DNA of 60,928 nucleotides from Geothrix sp. (GTDB taxonomy: Bacteria > Acidobacteriota > Holophagae > Holophagales > Holophagaceae). Position 1 is the first letter of the stretch. Each line of letters begins with the position of its first letter. The notes beneath the pieces were generated by a model, which worked only from the letters and a program-made list of their open reading frames with translations, ran no database searches and was not told the DNA's origin. The position numbers and the translations under genes were made by a program. The stretch spans positions 1 through 60,928 of the forward strand of contig JAUXSE010000032.1 in assembly GCA_030681515.1 (NCBI GenBank), written 5' to 3'. Below, one piece after another: positions 37,644 to 45,604 of the stretch.

Positions 37644-38747
37644 CTAGCTCTTGGGCAGGGTGGAAGCCACGCCCTGCACGTAGTAGTTCATGGCGCCCAT
37701 GTCGGCATCGGTCATGTTCTGGCCCTTGGGCACGCGCTCCTTGCCGTCCTGATCCACCACCGGTCCCGCGAAGGGATGGAGCCGGCCGGCGGTGATATCC
37801 GCTTCCATCCTGAGGATGGTCTTCTTCAGATCCGCGGGGATCGCGGGGCTGAGCGGGGCGAGCTTGATCATCCCGTCCTTGAAGCCGCCCCACACGTGGG
37901 TGCCCTTCCACTTCTTGTCGAGCACTTCCTTGACGACCTTGGTGTAGAAGTCGCCCCAGATGTGCGTGGTGCCGGTGAGCTGGGCGGTGGGTCCGTACTT
38001 GGCCATGTCGGAATGGTAGGAGAAGGCCCAGGTGCCCTTCTCCTTGTGCTTCTCCTCGGCGGCCTGCACCGCGGCCGTGGAGTCCGTGTGGTGGGTGATC
38101 ATGTCGGCGCCCTGCGAGATGAGCGTCATGGCGGCTTCCCGCTCCTTGCCGGGGTCGAACCAGGAGTTCACCCAGATGACGCGCACTTCGGCCTTCGGAT
38201 TGACGCTCTTCATGCCGCGGGTGAAGGCGTTGATGCCCTGCATCACCTCGGGGATGGGGAAGGCGCCCACGTAGCCCGCGATGTTCGTCTTGGTCATCTT
38301 GCCGGCGATGACGCCATTCAGGTAGCGACCCTCGTAGAAGCGGGCGTTGTAGGTGCCCAGGTTCTTCCCCTGCTTGTAGCCGGTGGCGTGAAGGAAGATG
38401 GCGTTGGGGAAGGCCGCGGCGACCTTGGCGGTCTGGTTCATGTAGCCGAAGGACGTGGTGAAGATGATCTGGTTGCCGTCCTGGGCCAGCTGCCGGATGA
38501 TGCGCTCGGCATCGGCGCCCTCGGGGACGTTCTCGATGAATTTCGTGGTGACCGCGCCCTGGAGGGCCGCCTCCATCTGCTTGCGGCCCTGGTCATGCTG
38601 GAAGGTCCAGCCCGCGTCCCCCACGGGGCTCACGTAGACATAGCCGATCTTGATGGGGGCCGCCGCGGGCGGGGCGCCCATCAGCGGGGTGGAAGCGAGC
38701 AGGGCCGCTCCACCCAGGGTCGCGAGTGCGAGTTTCCGGTGGTTCAT
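37644..38747 (-). CDS. BMP-family ABC transporter substrate-binding protein
   Basis: The product has 367 residues from the ATG at 38747, after GGAGGA. A signal peptide (MNHRKLALATLGGAALLAS, cleavage probably near MGA or PAAA) is present without a lipobox cysteine, suggesting a soluble periplasmic protein. BMP-fold segments: IKIGYVYVSPVGDAGWTFQHD, NQIIFTTSFGYMNQT, FLHATGYKQGKNLGTYNARFYEGRYLNGVIAGKMT and WVNSWFDPGKEREAA. This subgroup (opening IGYVYVSPVGDAGWT) often serves purine or nucleoside uptake. It is the fourth gene of the second transporter operon and lies just upstream of the xanthine-dehydrogenase-type trio. Confidence 0.92.
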   Translation of the reverse strand: MNHRKLALATLGGAALLASTPLMGAPPAAAPIKIGYVYVSPVGDAGWTFQHDQGRKQMEAALQGAVTTKFIENVPEGADAERIIRQLAQDGNQIIFTTSFGYMNQTAKVAAAFPNAIFLHATGYKQGKNLGTYNARFYEGRYLNGVIAGKMTKTNIAGYVGAFPIPEVMQGINAFTRGMKSVNPKAEVRVIWVNSWFDPGKEREAAMTLISQGADMITHHTDSTAAVQAAEEKHKEKGTWAFSYHSDMAKYGPTAQLTGTTHIWGDFYTKVVKEVLDKKWKGTHVWGGFKDGMIKLAPLSPAIPADLKKTILRMEADITAGRLHPFAGPVVDQDGKERVPKGQNMTDADMGAMNYYVQGVASTLPKS

Positions 38748-38815
38748 TCGGGGTTCCTCCATGGGTGGGTGAAGGTGCGCCGCCCCGGGGGGGCGGGTGG
38801 GTGGGCAGGGGGAGG

Positions 38816-39748
38816 TCAGGCGTCGGGCAGAAAGGGCTGCCCGAGGGAGGCCGGCGAGTTGAGCCGGATCGTGCCGCGGTTCCGGGAGATGAGCACCAGG
38901 ACCACGATGGTAGCCACATAGGGAATGGACGACAGGAACTGGGCCGGGATGGCGATCCGGGCGCCGGAGCCCTGGACGAACATCTGGGTGATCATGCAGC
39001 CGCCGAACAGGTAGGCCCCGATCATGACCCGCCCGGGGCGCCAGGTGGCGAAGACCACCAGGGAGAGAGCGATCCAGCCCCGGCCCGCCACCATGCCCTC
39101 CGCCCACATGGGCGTGTAGAACACGGAAAGGAAGGCGCCCCCGATGCCGGCCATGGCCCCCCCGAAGAGCACCGCCTGGTAGCGGATGCGCACGACGCCA
39201 TGGCCGATGGCGTGGGCGGAGACCGGGGATTCCCCCACCGCGCGCAGGACGAGGCCCGCCCGGCTCCGGTAGAGGAACCAGGCCACGGCGGCGATGAGGA
39301 TCCAGGAGAAGTACACCAGCCCCTGCTGCGCGAACAGGGAAGGCCCCAGCACGGGGATCCGGTGGAGCCATGGAATGCGGATGGGGTCCACGCTGGCCAG
39401 GGCCACGGACTCATAGGACTTTCCGATGAACGCCGACAGCCCCACCCCGAAGATGGAAAGCGCCAGCCCCGAGGCCACCTGATTGGCCATGAGGGTCAGG
39501 GCGGAGAGGCCGAAGAGCAGGGACATGAACATGCCGGCCCCCATGCCCGCCAGGATCCCCAGGGCGGGGCTCCCGGTGTGGTGGGCCACGGCGAAGGCCG
39601 CCACGGCGCCCACGGACATGGTGCCTTCGGCGCCCAGGTTGAGCACGCCGGACTTCTCCGTGACCAGCTCGCCCAGGGCGACGATGATGAGGGGGGTTCC
39701 CGCCACGATGGTGGCGAAGAGGATCGAGCTGATGAAATCGAGTCCCAT
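38816..39748 (-). CDS. purine/nucleoside ABC transporter permease (second system, short)
   Basis: This 310-residue inner-membrane permease has about eight to ten hydrophobic segments. The family signature ALGELVTEKSGVLNLGAEGTMSVGA lies near residue 25, and MWAEGMVAGRGWIALSLVVFATW near 215. It corresponds to the shorter permease of the BMP-linked importers, paralogous to the protein encoded at 13314-14264. It is encoded 9 bp after the longer permease and 68 bp before the binding protein. Confidence 0.9.
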   Translation of the reverse strand: MGLDFISSILFATIVAGTPLIIVALGELVTEKSGVLNLGAEGTMSVGAVAAFAVAHHTGSPALGILAGMGAGMFMSLLFGLSALTLMANQVASGLALSIFGVGLSAFIGKSYESVALASVDPIRIPWLHRIPVLGPSLFAQQGLVYFSWILIAAVAWFLYRSRAGLVLRAVGESPVSAHAIGHGVVRIRYQAVLFGGAMAGIGGAFLSVFYTPMWAEGMVAGRGWIALSLVVFATWRPGRVMIGAYLFGGCMITQMFVQGSGARIAIPAQFLSSIPYVATIVVLVLISRNRGTIRLNSPASLGQPFLPDA

Positions 39749-39757
39749 GGCGGGTGC

Positions 39758-40825
39758 CTACTTCCTGCGCCGGACCAGCCGCGGCCGGAAATGGATGAAC
39801 ACGTCCGAGCCCAGCAGGAAGAACAGCAACATGCCCTGGAAGACCTTGGAGATCGAGGAGGGCAGGTTGAGGTACTGCTGGGCCTGCTCGCCACCCAGGT
39901 AGAGGAGGGCCATGAGCAGGCTGGAGAAGAAGATGCCGATGGGGTTCAGGCGGCCCACGAAGGCCACGATCATGGCCGCGAACCCGTAGCCCGGGCTGAT
40001 GTGCTCCGTGATCTGGCCGATGGGTCCGGCCACCTCGGAGATGCCCGCGATGCCGGCCATGGCCCCGCCCGCCAGCATGCCGATCCAGACCGAGCGCTTG
40101 GCCGAGAAGCCGGCATAGCGGCCGGCGTGCTCCGCCTGGCCGGCCACCTTCATCTGATAGCCCATGAAGCTCCGGTTCATGAAGATCCAGCCCGCCACCA
40201 GCGCCCCCAGGGCAAAGATCAGGGCGGCGTTCACCCGGGTCCCCTCCAGCAGGATGGGCAGGGTGGCCTCGGCCCCGAACAGCCTGGTCTGGGGAAAATT
40301 GAAGCCGTCGGGATCCTTCCATGGCCCATGGACCACCCAGGACACCATCAGCTCCGCAACGTAGACCAGCATCAGGCTCGTGAGGATCTCGTTGGCGTTG
40401 AAGCGGGTCCGCAGGAAGGCCGGAATGGCGGCCCAGGCCATGCCGCCCAGGGCCCCCGCGAGGATCATGGCCGGCAGGAGGAAGGGGCTGGGGCTGCCCT
40501 CGAAGTGGAGCGCCAGGCCTCCACCCGCCAGGGCGCCGATGAGCAGCTGCCCCTCCGCCCCGATGTTCCAGACATTGGCCTTGAACCCCATGGACAGCCC
40601 CACCGCGCACAGCATCAGGGGTGTGGCCTTGAGGAACAGTTCGGCCACGCCGTACGCATCCTTCACGGGATTCATGAAGAAGACCCGGAAACCCTCCACG
40701 GGGTTCTTGCCCAGGATGTAGAAAAGGATCATCCCGCAGAGGAACATCAGCCCCACCGCCAGGAGGGGCGAGAGGTAGGCCATGGCCCTGGAGGGTTCGG
40801 CCCGGGGCTCGAATTTAAGCCACAT
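39758..40825 (-). CDS. purine/nucleoside ABC transporter permease (second system, long)
   Basis: This 355-residue inner-membrane permease has its first membrane segment at about residues 17-38. The family signature LCAVGLSMGFKANVWNIGAEGQLLIGALAGG lies near residue 72, and SPGYGFAAMIVAFVGRLNPIGI near 270. It is paralogous to the protein encoded at 14261-15358. Its start overlaps the end of the ATPase gene by 11 bp. It should pair with the shorter permease to form the membrane channel. Confidence 0.9.
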   Translation of the reverse strand: MWLKFEPRAEPSRAMAYLSPLLAVGLMFLCGMILFYILGKNPVEGFRVFFMNPVKDAYGVAELFLKATPLMLCAVGLSMGFKANVWNIGAEGQLLIGALAGGGLALHFEGSPSPFLLPAMILAGALGGMAWAAIPAFLRTRFNANEILTSLMLVYVAELMVSWVVHGPWKDPDGFNFPQTRLFGAEATLPILLEGTRVNAALIFALGALVAGWIFMNRSFMGYQMKVAGQAEHAGRYAGFSAKRSVWIGMLAGGAMAGIAGISEVAGPIGQITEHISPGYGFAAMIVAFVGRLNPIGIFFSSLLMALLYLGGEQAQQYLNLPSSISKVFQGMLLFFLLGSDVFIHFRPRLVRRRK

Positions 40826-42368
40826 GGCCGGCCCCTTCCGGTGCCCCGGCGCCCGGCCACAGGCCGCTCATCCACATGCCGATCTCCTCCACGTCGGTTT
40901 CCGAAGTGACCTTGCTGGGAGAAAGGGTGCCCTTGGCCATCACCACGATGCGATCGCAGATCTCGAACAGCTCCTCCAGCTCCTCGGAGATCACCAGGAT
41001 CGCCGTGCCGGAGTTCCGCAGATCCAGGACCGATTGGCGGATGAAGGAGGAGGCGCCCACATCCACGCCCCAGGTGGGCTGGGCCAGCACCAGCAGCTTG
41101 GGATCCTGCATGATCTCCCGGCCCACGATGAACTTCTGGAGGTTGCCCCCGGAAAGGGACTTGGCCTCGGAGTTGGCGCCGCCGCATTTCACGTCGAAAC
41201 GCCTGATGCATTCCTCCGCGAACCGCTTGGCCACGCCGAACCGGATGAGGCCGCTGAACAACATCCCCTTGCGGTAGGCCGTGAGCAGGATGTTCTCCGT
41301 GAGGGTCAGGCGTGGCACGGCCCCCCGCCCCAGGCGCTCCTCGGGCACGAAGCACATGCCCAGGGCCCTGCGCCGGGCCGGATTCATCCGCCCCACCTGG
41401 ACGCCGCACATCTGGATGGCATGTTTCCCGGCCAGGGGCTCCTCCCCGGAAATGGCCCGGAGCAGCTCCTGCTGGCCGTTGCCGGAGACCCCGGCGATGC
41501 CCACGATCTCCCCGCTCCGCACCTGCAGGTGGATATCCCGGAGGTCCGTGCCGAAGGGATCCTCCGTGGCGTGGGACAGCCCTTCGATGTGCAACCGCAC
41601 CTCGCCCCCGTCTCCGGGCTCGCCGTGGCAGCAGGCCGGAAGGTCCACGCCGATCATCATGCGGGCCATGGTCTGCGGCGTCTCCCGGGAGGGGATGCAG
41701 GTGCCCGTGACCTTGCCGCCCCGCAGGACCGTGGCCCGATGGCACAGCTCCTGGATCTCATCCAGCTTGTGGCTGATGTAGAGGATGCTCACCCCTTCGG
41801 CCGCCAGCTGCCGTAGCGTCTCGAACAGCTTGCGCACCGCCTGGGGCGTCAGCACCGAGGTGGGTTCGTCCAGGATCAGCAGCCGGGGGTTCTGGAGCAG
41901 GCAGCGGATGATCTCCACCCGCTGCCGCTCGCCCACGGACAGGGCATGGACCAGCCGCCGGGGATCCACGGGCAGGCCATAGCGGCTGGAGACCTCCTCG
42001 ATGCGCCGGGAGAGGGTGGCCAGATCCAGCCTGCCCGGGATGGACAGGGCCACGTTCTGGACCACGGTGAGGGTCTCGAACAGGGAGAAGTGCTGGAACA
42101 CCATCCCGATGCCCAGGGCCCGCGCCTGGGCCGGGTTGGAGATGGTCTCCCGCCGCCCTTCCCACAGGATCTCGCCCGCGTCCGGGCGGATGACCCCGTA
42201 GATGACCTTCATGAGCGTGGACTTCCCCGCGCCGTTCTCCCCCAGCACCGCGTGGATCTCCCCAGGCATGACCGTGAGGTTGATGCCGTCGTTGGCGATG
42301 GCCGAGGGGTAGACCTTGCGGATTCCCCTGATGGCGAGCCTGGGTGTATCGGAGGTCGGGGTGTGCAT
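40815..42368 (-). CDS. purine/nucleoside ABC transporter ATP-binding protein (second system, double ABC)
   Basis: The 517-residue protein is a double ABC ATPase. The first domain has Walker A GENGAGKST near residue 42, signature SVGERQRVEII near 145 and Walker B LLILDEPTSVLTP. The second domain has the relaxed P-loop GVSGNGQQELL near 295 and signature LSGGNLQKFIVGRE near 400. It is the first gene of an operon continuing with two permeases, a BMP protein and the molybdenum hydroxylase trio. A well-formed promoter lies 49-76 bp upstream (42417-42444). Confidence 0.92.
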   Translation of the reverse strand: MHTPTSDTPRLAIRGIRKVYPSAIANDGINLTVMPGEIHAVLGENGAGKSTLMKVIYGVIRPDAGEILWEGRRETISNPAQARALGIGMVFQHFSLFETLTVVQNVALSIPGRLDLATLSRRIEEVSSRYGLPVDPRRLVHALSVGERQRVEIIRCLLQNPRLLILDEPTSVLTPQAVRKLFETLRQLAAEGVSILYISHKLDEIQELCHRATVLRGGKVTGTCIPSRETPQTMARMMIGVDLPACCHGEPGDGGEVRLHIEGLSHATEDPFGTDLRDIHLQVRSGEIVGIAGVSGNGQQELLRAISGEEPLAGKHAIQMCGVQVGRMNPARRRALGMCFVPEERLGRGAVPRLTLTENILLTAYRKGMLFSGLIRFGVAKRFAEECIRRFDVKCGGANSEAKSLSGGNLQKFIVGREIMQDPKLLVLAQPTWGVDVGASSFIRQSVLDLRNSGTAILVISEELEELFEICDRIVVMAKGTLSPSKVTSETDVEEIGMWMSGLWPGAGAPEGAGHVA

Positions 42369-42416
42369 CGGGGCTTTCCCGGTGGTTCATCAGAAGCGGG
42401 GGGTGGAATGGGGTCG

Positions 42417-42444
42417 AGTATAATTTTTTATTCTTGTAAGTCAA
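42417..42444 (-). promoter_or_regulatory. sigma70-type promoter of the second transporter operon
   Basis: Read on the minus strand: TTGACT (42439-42444), a 16-bp spacer, TATACT (42417-42422). The upstream side is an A-tract (GAAAAAAATTGAC). It is the best consensus match of the three related promoters. The remaining 42445-42653 stretch up to guaD shows no other site that I can support. Confidence 0.7.
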
Positions 42445-42653
42445 TTTTTTTCATAACTATCCACCCCCCTTTCCCGTGGACATAGAAATGGATGTGATTC
42501 AAATAGCTGATCTCGGAACGGATGGGATGGGTTCATCCCCTTCCCTGGGGCCGGATCCGGCCTCCCCTTCGCGATGCCACCCCGGCTCCCGGGAAGCCTC
42601 CGGATGGCGCTAACATGCGTGGACCCCAGCCTGCGCCCCCGAAAGGCCCTCCC

Positions 42654-43136
42654 ATGACCCTTCCATCGGATCCACGGACCTTCATGGGCCGGGCCATCGA
42701 GCTCTCCCGGATCCACATGGAGGCGGGAGAGGGCGGGCCCTTCGGCGCCGTCGTGGTGAAGGATGGGCGCATCGTGGGCGAGGGCTGGAACCGCGTCACC
42801 TCCACCCGCGATCCCACGGCCCACGCGGAGGTGGTGGCCATCCGCGCGGCCTGCCTCCGCCTGGACAGCTTCGTGCTGAAGGGCTGCGAGATCTACACCA
42901 GCTGCGAGCCCTGTCCCATGTGCCTGTCCGCCATCTACTGGGCCCGGCTGGACCGCATCTGGTACGCCAACGGCCGGGCCGATGCCGCGGCCATCCAGTT
43001 CGACGACGAATGGCTCTACCGCGAAGTGGCCCTGCCGATGAAGGACCGGAGCCTTCCAGCGGTGGATCTCATGCGGGAGGAGGCCCTGGCCGTGTTCCAG
43101 GCCTGGGACGCGAAGGTGGACAAGATCCGCTACTAG
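42654..43136 (+). CDS. guaD: guanine deaminase (GuaD, cytidine-deaminase fold)
   Basis: The product has 160 residues from the ATG at 42654, after GAAAGG. It closely follows the B. subtilis GuaD pattern: GEGGPFGAVVVKDGRIVGEGWNRVT near residue 23, DPTAHAEVVAIRAAC near 52 (HAE zinc and proton shuttle), YTSCEPCPMCLSAIYWAR near 82 (PCxxC), the FDDEWLYREVALP segment and a C-terminal FQAW...VDKIRY. The enzyme converts guanine to xanthine, the substrate of the xanthine dehydrogenases encoded next door. It is divergent from the second transporter operon, with which it shares the 285-bp intergenic region. Confidence 0.93.
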   Translation: MTLPSDPRTFMGRAIELSRIHMEAGEGGPFGAVVVKDGRIVGEGWNRVTSTRDPTAHAEVVAIRAACLRLDSFVLKGCEIYTSCEPCPMCLSAIYWARLDRIWYANGRADAAAIQFDDEWLYREVALPMKDRSLPAVDLMREEALAVFQAWDAKVDKIRY

Positions 43137-43181
43137 CGCGACATCCCCCGGGGTGGCGGTCGAAATCGCGCACCCAAACCG

Positions 43182-44246
43182 CTATTCCGCATAGGCATCA
43201 AAGACATCGCGGAACGACGAGTGGTTTTGCTGGAATGCATCAAGAATCACTGGATCGAAATGCTCCGGCATGGTTCTGCCATCGCCGCGCGAAATGATGT
43301 CAACAACCTTGAGGTGATCCAATGCTGCCTTGTAGGGCCTTTTGCTCCGAAGGGCATCGTAGATGTCGCATATGTTCATGATCCGCGCCGTCAGTGGAAT
43401 CGCTTCACCCCGCTTGCCGCTCGGATAACCCCCACCATCCCACCGCTCGTGGTGATTGAGCGCGATCTCGGCGCCCATCTTCAGATAGGGTGAATTGCTG
43501 TTGCCGAGGATCCTTGCGCCCATCAAGGGGTGGCCCCTCATGACCGCCCACTCATCCATCGTGTAGCTCCCAGGCTTGAGCAGTACATGATCGGAGATGC
43601 CTATTTTCCCGATGTCGTGCATCGGGCTTGCGAAGAAGATCTTGTCTACGAACGCTTCATCCTGGCCCAGCAGCCTGGCGAGATCGCGACTGTAGTAGCT
43701 GATGCGTTGCACGTGAGCGCCGGTATCCTCGTCTTTGTGTTCCGCCGCGCGCATCATCGTGAAGATGCTTTCAAGATAACTTTCCTGGAGATCGGTTGTT
43801 CTTTCCCGCACGCGTTGTTCCAGCACGTCGTTGTAGTTGAGTAATTCTTTATGCAGCAAACGCACTTCCAGCATATTGTGGACGCGCGCCAAGACCTCGG
43901 ACAACTCGAATGGCTTGCTGACGAAATCCTTCGCGCCAGCCCGGAGTGCGCGCAGCTTCTGGCCCGGTTGGGCGGTGATGACGAGCACCGGAAGATACTC
44001 GTCCGGTGCAGCCACCTTGAGATCTTCCATGACCTGGAATCCGTCCATGCCGGGCATCTGGAGATCGAGAAGAATCAAGTCGTAGTGGTTCTTGATGTGA
44101 AGGTCGCAGACCTCACAGGGGTCCAGCGTGGTGGTGAGGCACACATAGCCGGCACCGCGGAGCATCTGCTCAAGCAGAATGACATTGGCTTCCTGATCAT
44201 CAACGATCAGAACCTTGCCCTGAAGAACATCGGCTGGATTCACCAT
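43182..44246 (-). CDS. response regulator with HD-GYP phosphodiesterase domain
   Basis: The product has 354 residues. The N-terminal receiver starts at GKVLIVDDQEANVILLEQ with phospho-acceptor Asp in YDLILLDLQMPGMDGF near residue 61, Lys in DFVSKPFELSE near 112. A coiled linker spans about 130-160. The HD-GYP domain has MMRAAEHKDEDTGAHV near 168, FFASPMHDIGKIGISD near 208 (HD), LNHHERWDGGGYPSGKRGEAIP near 265 (HHE and GYP intact) and DIYDALRSKRPYK. Intact motifs predict cyclic-di-GMP hydrolysis. It is convergent with guaD, and its receiver is closely similar to that encoded at 58382-59290. Confidence 0.93.
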   Translation of the reverse strand: MVNPADVLQGKVLIVDDQEANVILLEQMLRGAGYVCLTTTLDPCEVCDLHIKNHYDLILLDLQMPGMDGFQVMEDLKVAAPDEYLPVLVITAQPGQKLRALRAGAKDFVSKPFELSEVLARVHNMLEVRLLHKELLNYNDVLEQRVRERTTDLQESYLESIFTMMRAAEHKDEDTGAHVQRISYYSRDLARLLGQDEAFVDKIFFASPMHDIGKIGISDHVLLKPGSYTMDEWAVMRGHPLMGARILGNSNSPYLKMGAEIALNHHERWDGGGYPSGKRGEAIPLTARIMNICDIYDALRSKRPYKAALDHLKVVDIISRGDGRTMPEHFDPVILDAFQQNHSSFRDVFDAYAE

Positions 44247-44419
44247 GAGATTGGCAGCGGAGTGGTGGTGCGGTGCGGCTTGGTCTCCGCAAAGTCTAGA
44301 GTCCGGCGCGCCTCGATGATCTGAGACATTTCGGCCATTTGGGCGTGGATCAGCGGCGCCAGCGCGATCAGCAACACCGCACCGGCCATCGAGGCAACCG
44401 TTCTCTGCTCAGCTTTCAT
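44240..44419 (-). CDS. small membrane-anchored protein or kinase N-terminal remnant
   Basis: A 59-residue frame from the ATG at 44419 has one hydrophobic segment (VASMAGAVLLIALAPLIHA) followed by a short polar tail. Its stop overlaps the start of the HD-GYP gene by 7 bp. No clear ribosome-binding site is seen. The layout of one membrane segment and a short helix directly upstream of a response regulator resembles the beginning of a sensor kinase whose remainder was lost. It could also be a genuine small protein. Confidence 0.35.
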   Translation of the reverse strand: MKAEQRTVASMAGAVLLIALAPLIHAQMAEMSQIIEARRTLDFAETKPHRTTTPLPISW

Positions 44420-44503
44420 GGCCAATCACGCCTCCGCCGAAAGCAATGCCCCGCGGTTTCGGATACCTGTGATCCCCGCCGCCCTGCCTCAGATGCCCTT
44501 CCG

Positions 44504-44519
44504 GCCACCCGTGGGTGGC
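44504..44519. terminator. possible weak terminator after the Q/R-rich protein gene
   Basis: GCCACCC-gt-GGGTGGC forms a short 7-bp GC stem (44504-44510 with 44513-44519), 18 bp after the stop of the minus-strand gene at 44537. There is no clear T-run. Confidence 0.3.
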
Positions 44520-44536
44520 TGGCCATGGATGAATGA

Positions 44537-45322
44537 TCAGTTCAGGTAGACAGTAACGGCGATTCGATCCAGGGGATGCCTGCGGTTGTGCAGGTAGTAG
44601 CCGCCTCCCCAGTAGTCAATATACATATCGTCGTTGCCGTACCAATCATCCGCCCAGTACTCGGGCCAGGGGTCCATGACGCTGAACCAGAACCCACCGA
44701 ACTGAAAGCGGGGAAACCCGCCGACCACCACCAGGGGAAAGCTGAACATCCGGAAACCGAACTCAGGGCCAAAGTGGCCACGGTAGCGGGCTTCGGGTAT
44801 GCGGTATCCCTTGTAGCCGCCTCGGTCCTGCCAGTTGCGATGCTCAGCCTGCCAGTTTTGGGCGCGGTGCCCCTGCCAGACGGTCCGGTGTTCGACTTCC
44901 CTTCTTCGCTGGACCGATGGCGTGGGGCGCTTGGCCTGCTGCGGCCGCTGCTGTTCCCTCGGCTGTTCCCTCGGCTGTTCCCTCTGCTGCTGCTTTGGCT
45001 GGCCCCGAAGGTTTGAGGGTCGTTCCTCGCGCTGCTCTCGGGCCCGGGGCTGTTCTTCCTGGCGCGTGGGCCTGGCCCGTGGCTGTGGCCTCTCGGGTCT
45101 CGCTTCCTGCTGACGCTTGGGTTCTTCCTGCCGCTTCGATCGCTCCGGAGCCTCCTGGCGCGCGGGTCTTGCTTGCTGCCGCTCCTTTTCGGGCCTGGCG
45201 CTCTGTTCCTGATTCGGCCGCTTCGCCTCCCGTTCGCGTTGCTCATGCTGAGCGTGGGCCGGAACCATGGCCTCCAGCAGAAGGGGCAGAACTCCTATAT
45301 TGATGAGCCCGAACAATTTCAT
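44537..45322 (-). CDS. secreted Gln/Arg/Glu/Pro-rich protein with aromatic C-terminal domain
   Basis: The product has 261 residues from the ATG at 45322, preceded by GGAGG. A signal peptide (MKLFGLINIGVLPLLLEAMV, cleavage after AHA) is followed by about 120 residues of low-complexity sequence rich in Q, R, E and P, including a REQP triplet repeat near residue 118. The C-terminal 90 residues are Trp/Tyr/Gly-rich (FGGFWFSVMDPWPEYWADDWYG, DYWGGGYYLHNRR), a pattern seen in periplasmic or surface proteins with a compact aromatic domain. No function can be assigned. A GG-N10-GC site at 45428-45441 may be its sigma54 promoter. Confidence 0.75.
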   Translation of the reverse strand: MKLFGLINIGVLPLLLEAMVPAHAQHEQREREAKRPNQEQSARPEKERQQARPARQEAPERSKRQEEPKRQQEARPERPQPRARPTRQEEQPRAREQREERPSNLRGQPKQQQREQPREQPREQQRPQQAKRPTPSVQRRREVEHRTVWQGHRAQNWQAEHRNWQDRGGYKGYRIPEARYRGHFGPEFGFRMFSFPLVVVGGFPRFQFGGFWFSVMDPWPEYWADDWYGNDDMYIDYWGGGYYLHNRRHPLDRIAVTVYLN

Positions 45323-45427
45323 GGTGATTGCCTCCAACAAGGTGACTTCCTGTGTCCATGGCTCGGCGCAACCGGTTCGGTTGATTGGACCCGTGGGCTA
45401 AGTGGCCGGTCGAACCCTGGTTATTGA

Positions 45428-45441
45428 GCAGTATTTGTACC
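45428..45441 (-). promoter_or_regulatory. candidate sigma54 promoter of the Q/R-rich protein gene
   Basis: Read on the minus strand, CGGTACAAATACTGCT has GG and GC exactly 10 bases apart and keeps the AC of the -24 box and the TGC of the -12 box. It lies about 105-120 bp upstream of the start at 45322. The rest of 45323-45604 shows no other feature. Confidence 0.4.
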
Positions 45442-45604
45442 GAGGCATTAGTTTTTTGTTATCAATAATTTGGAATATACCAATCACCGGCCGAAACGAC
45501 GAATTCAATCAAGACGAAGCATCAACTCCTTCAATTCGATGGATAGAGACGGACGCAGGGCTCGCGATGGGATGCAGCACCCAGAAACAGGCGTCCAGCG
45601 CGGC

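Noticed and set aside
44542-45246. An alternative 234-codon minus-strand frame (Ser/Arg-rich) over the secreted Q/R-rich gene.
   Set aside because: It has no signal peptide or ribosome-binding site, whereas the other frame has both and a well-formed aromatic C-terminal domain.
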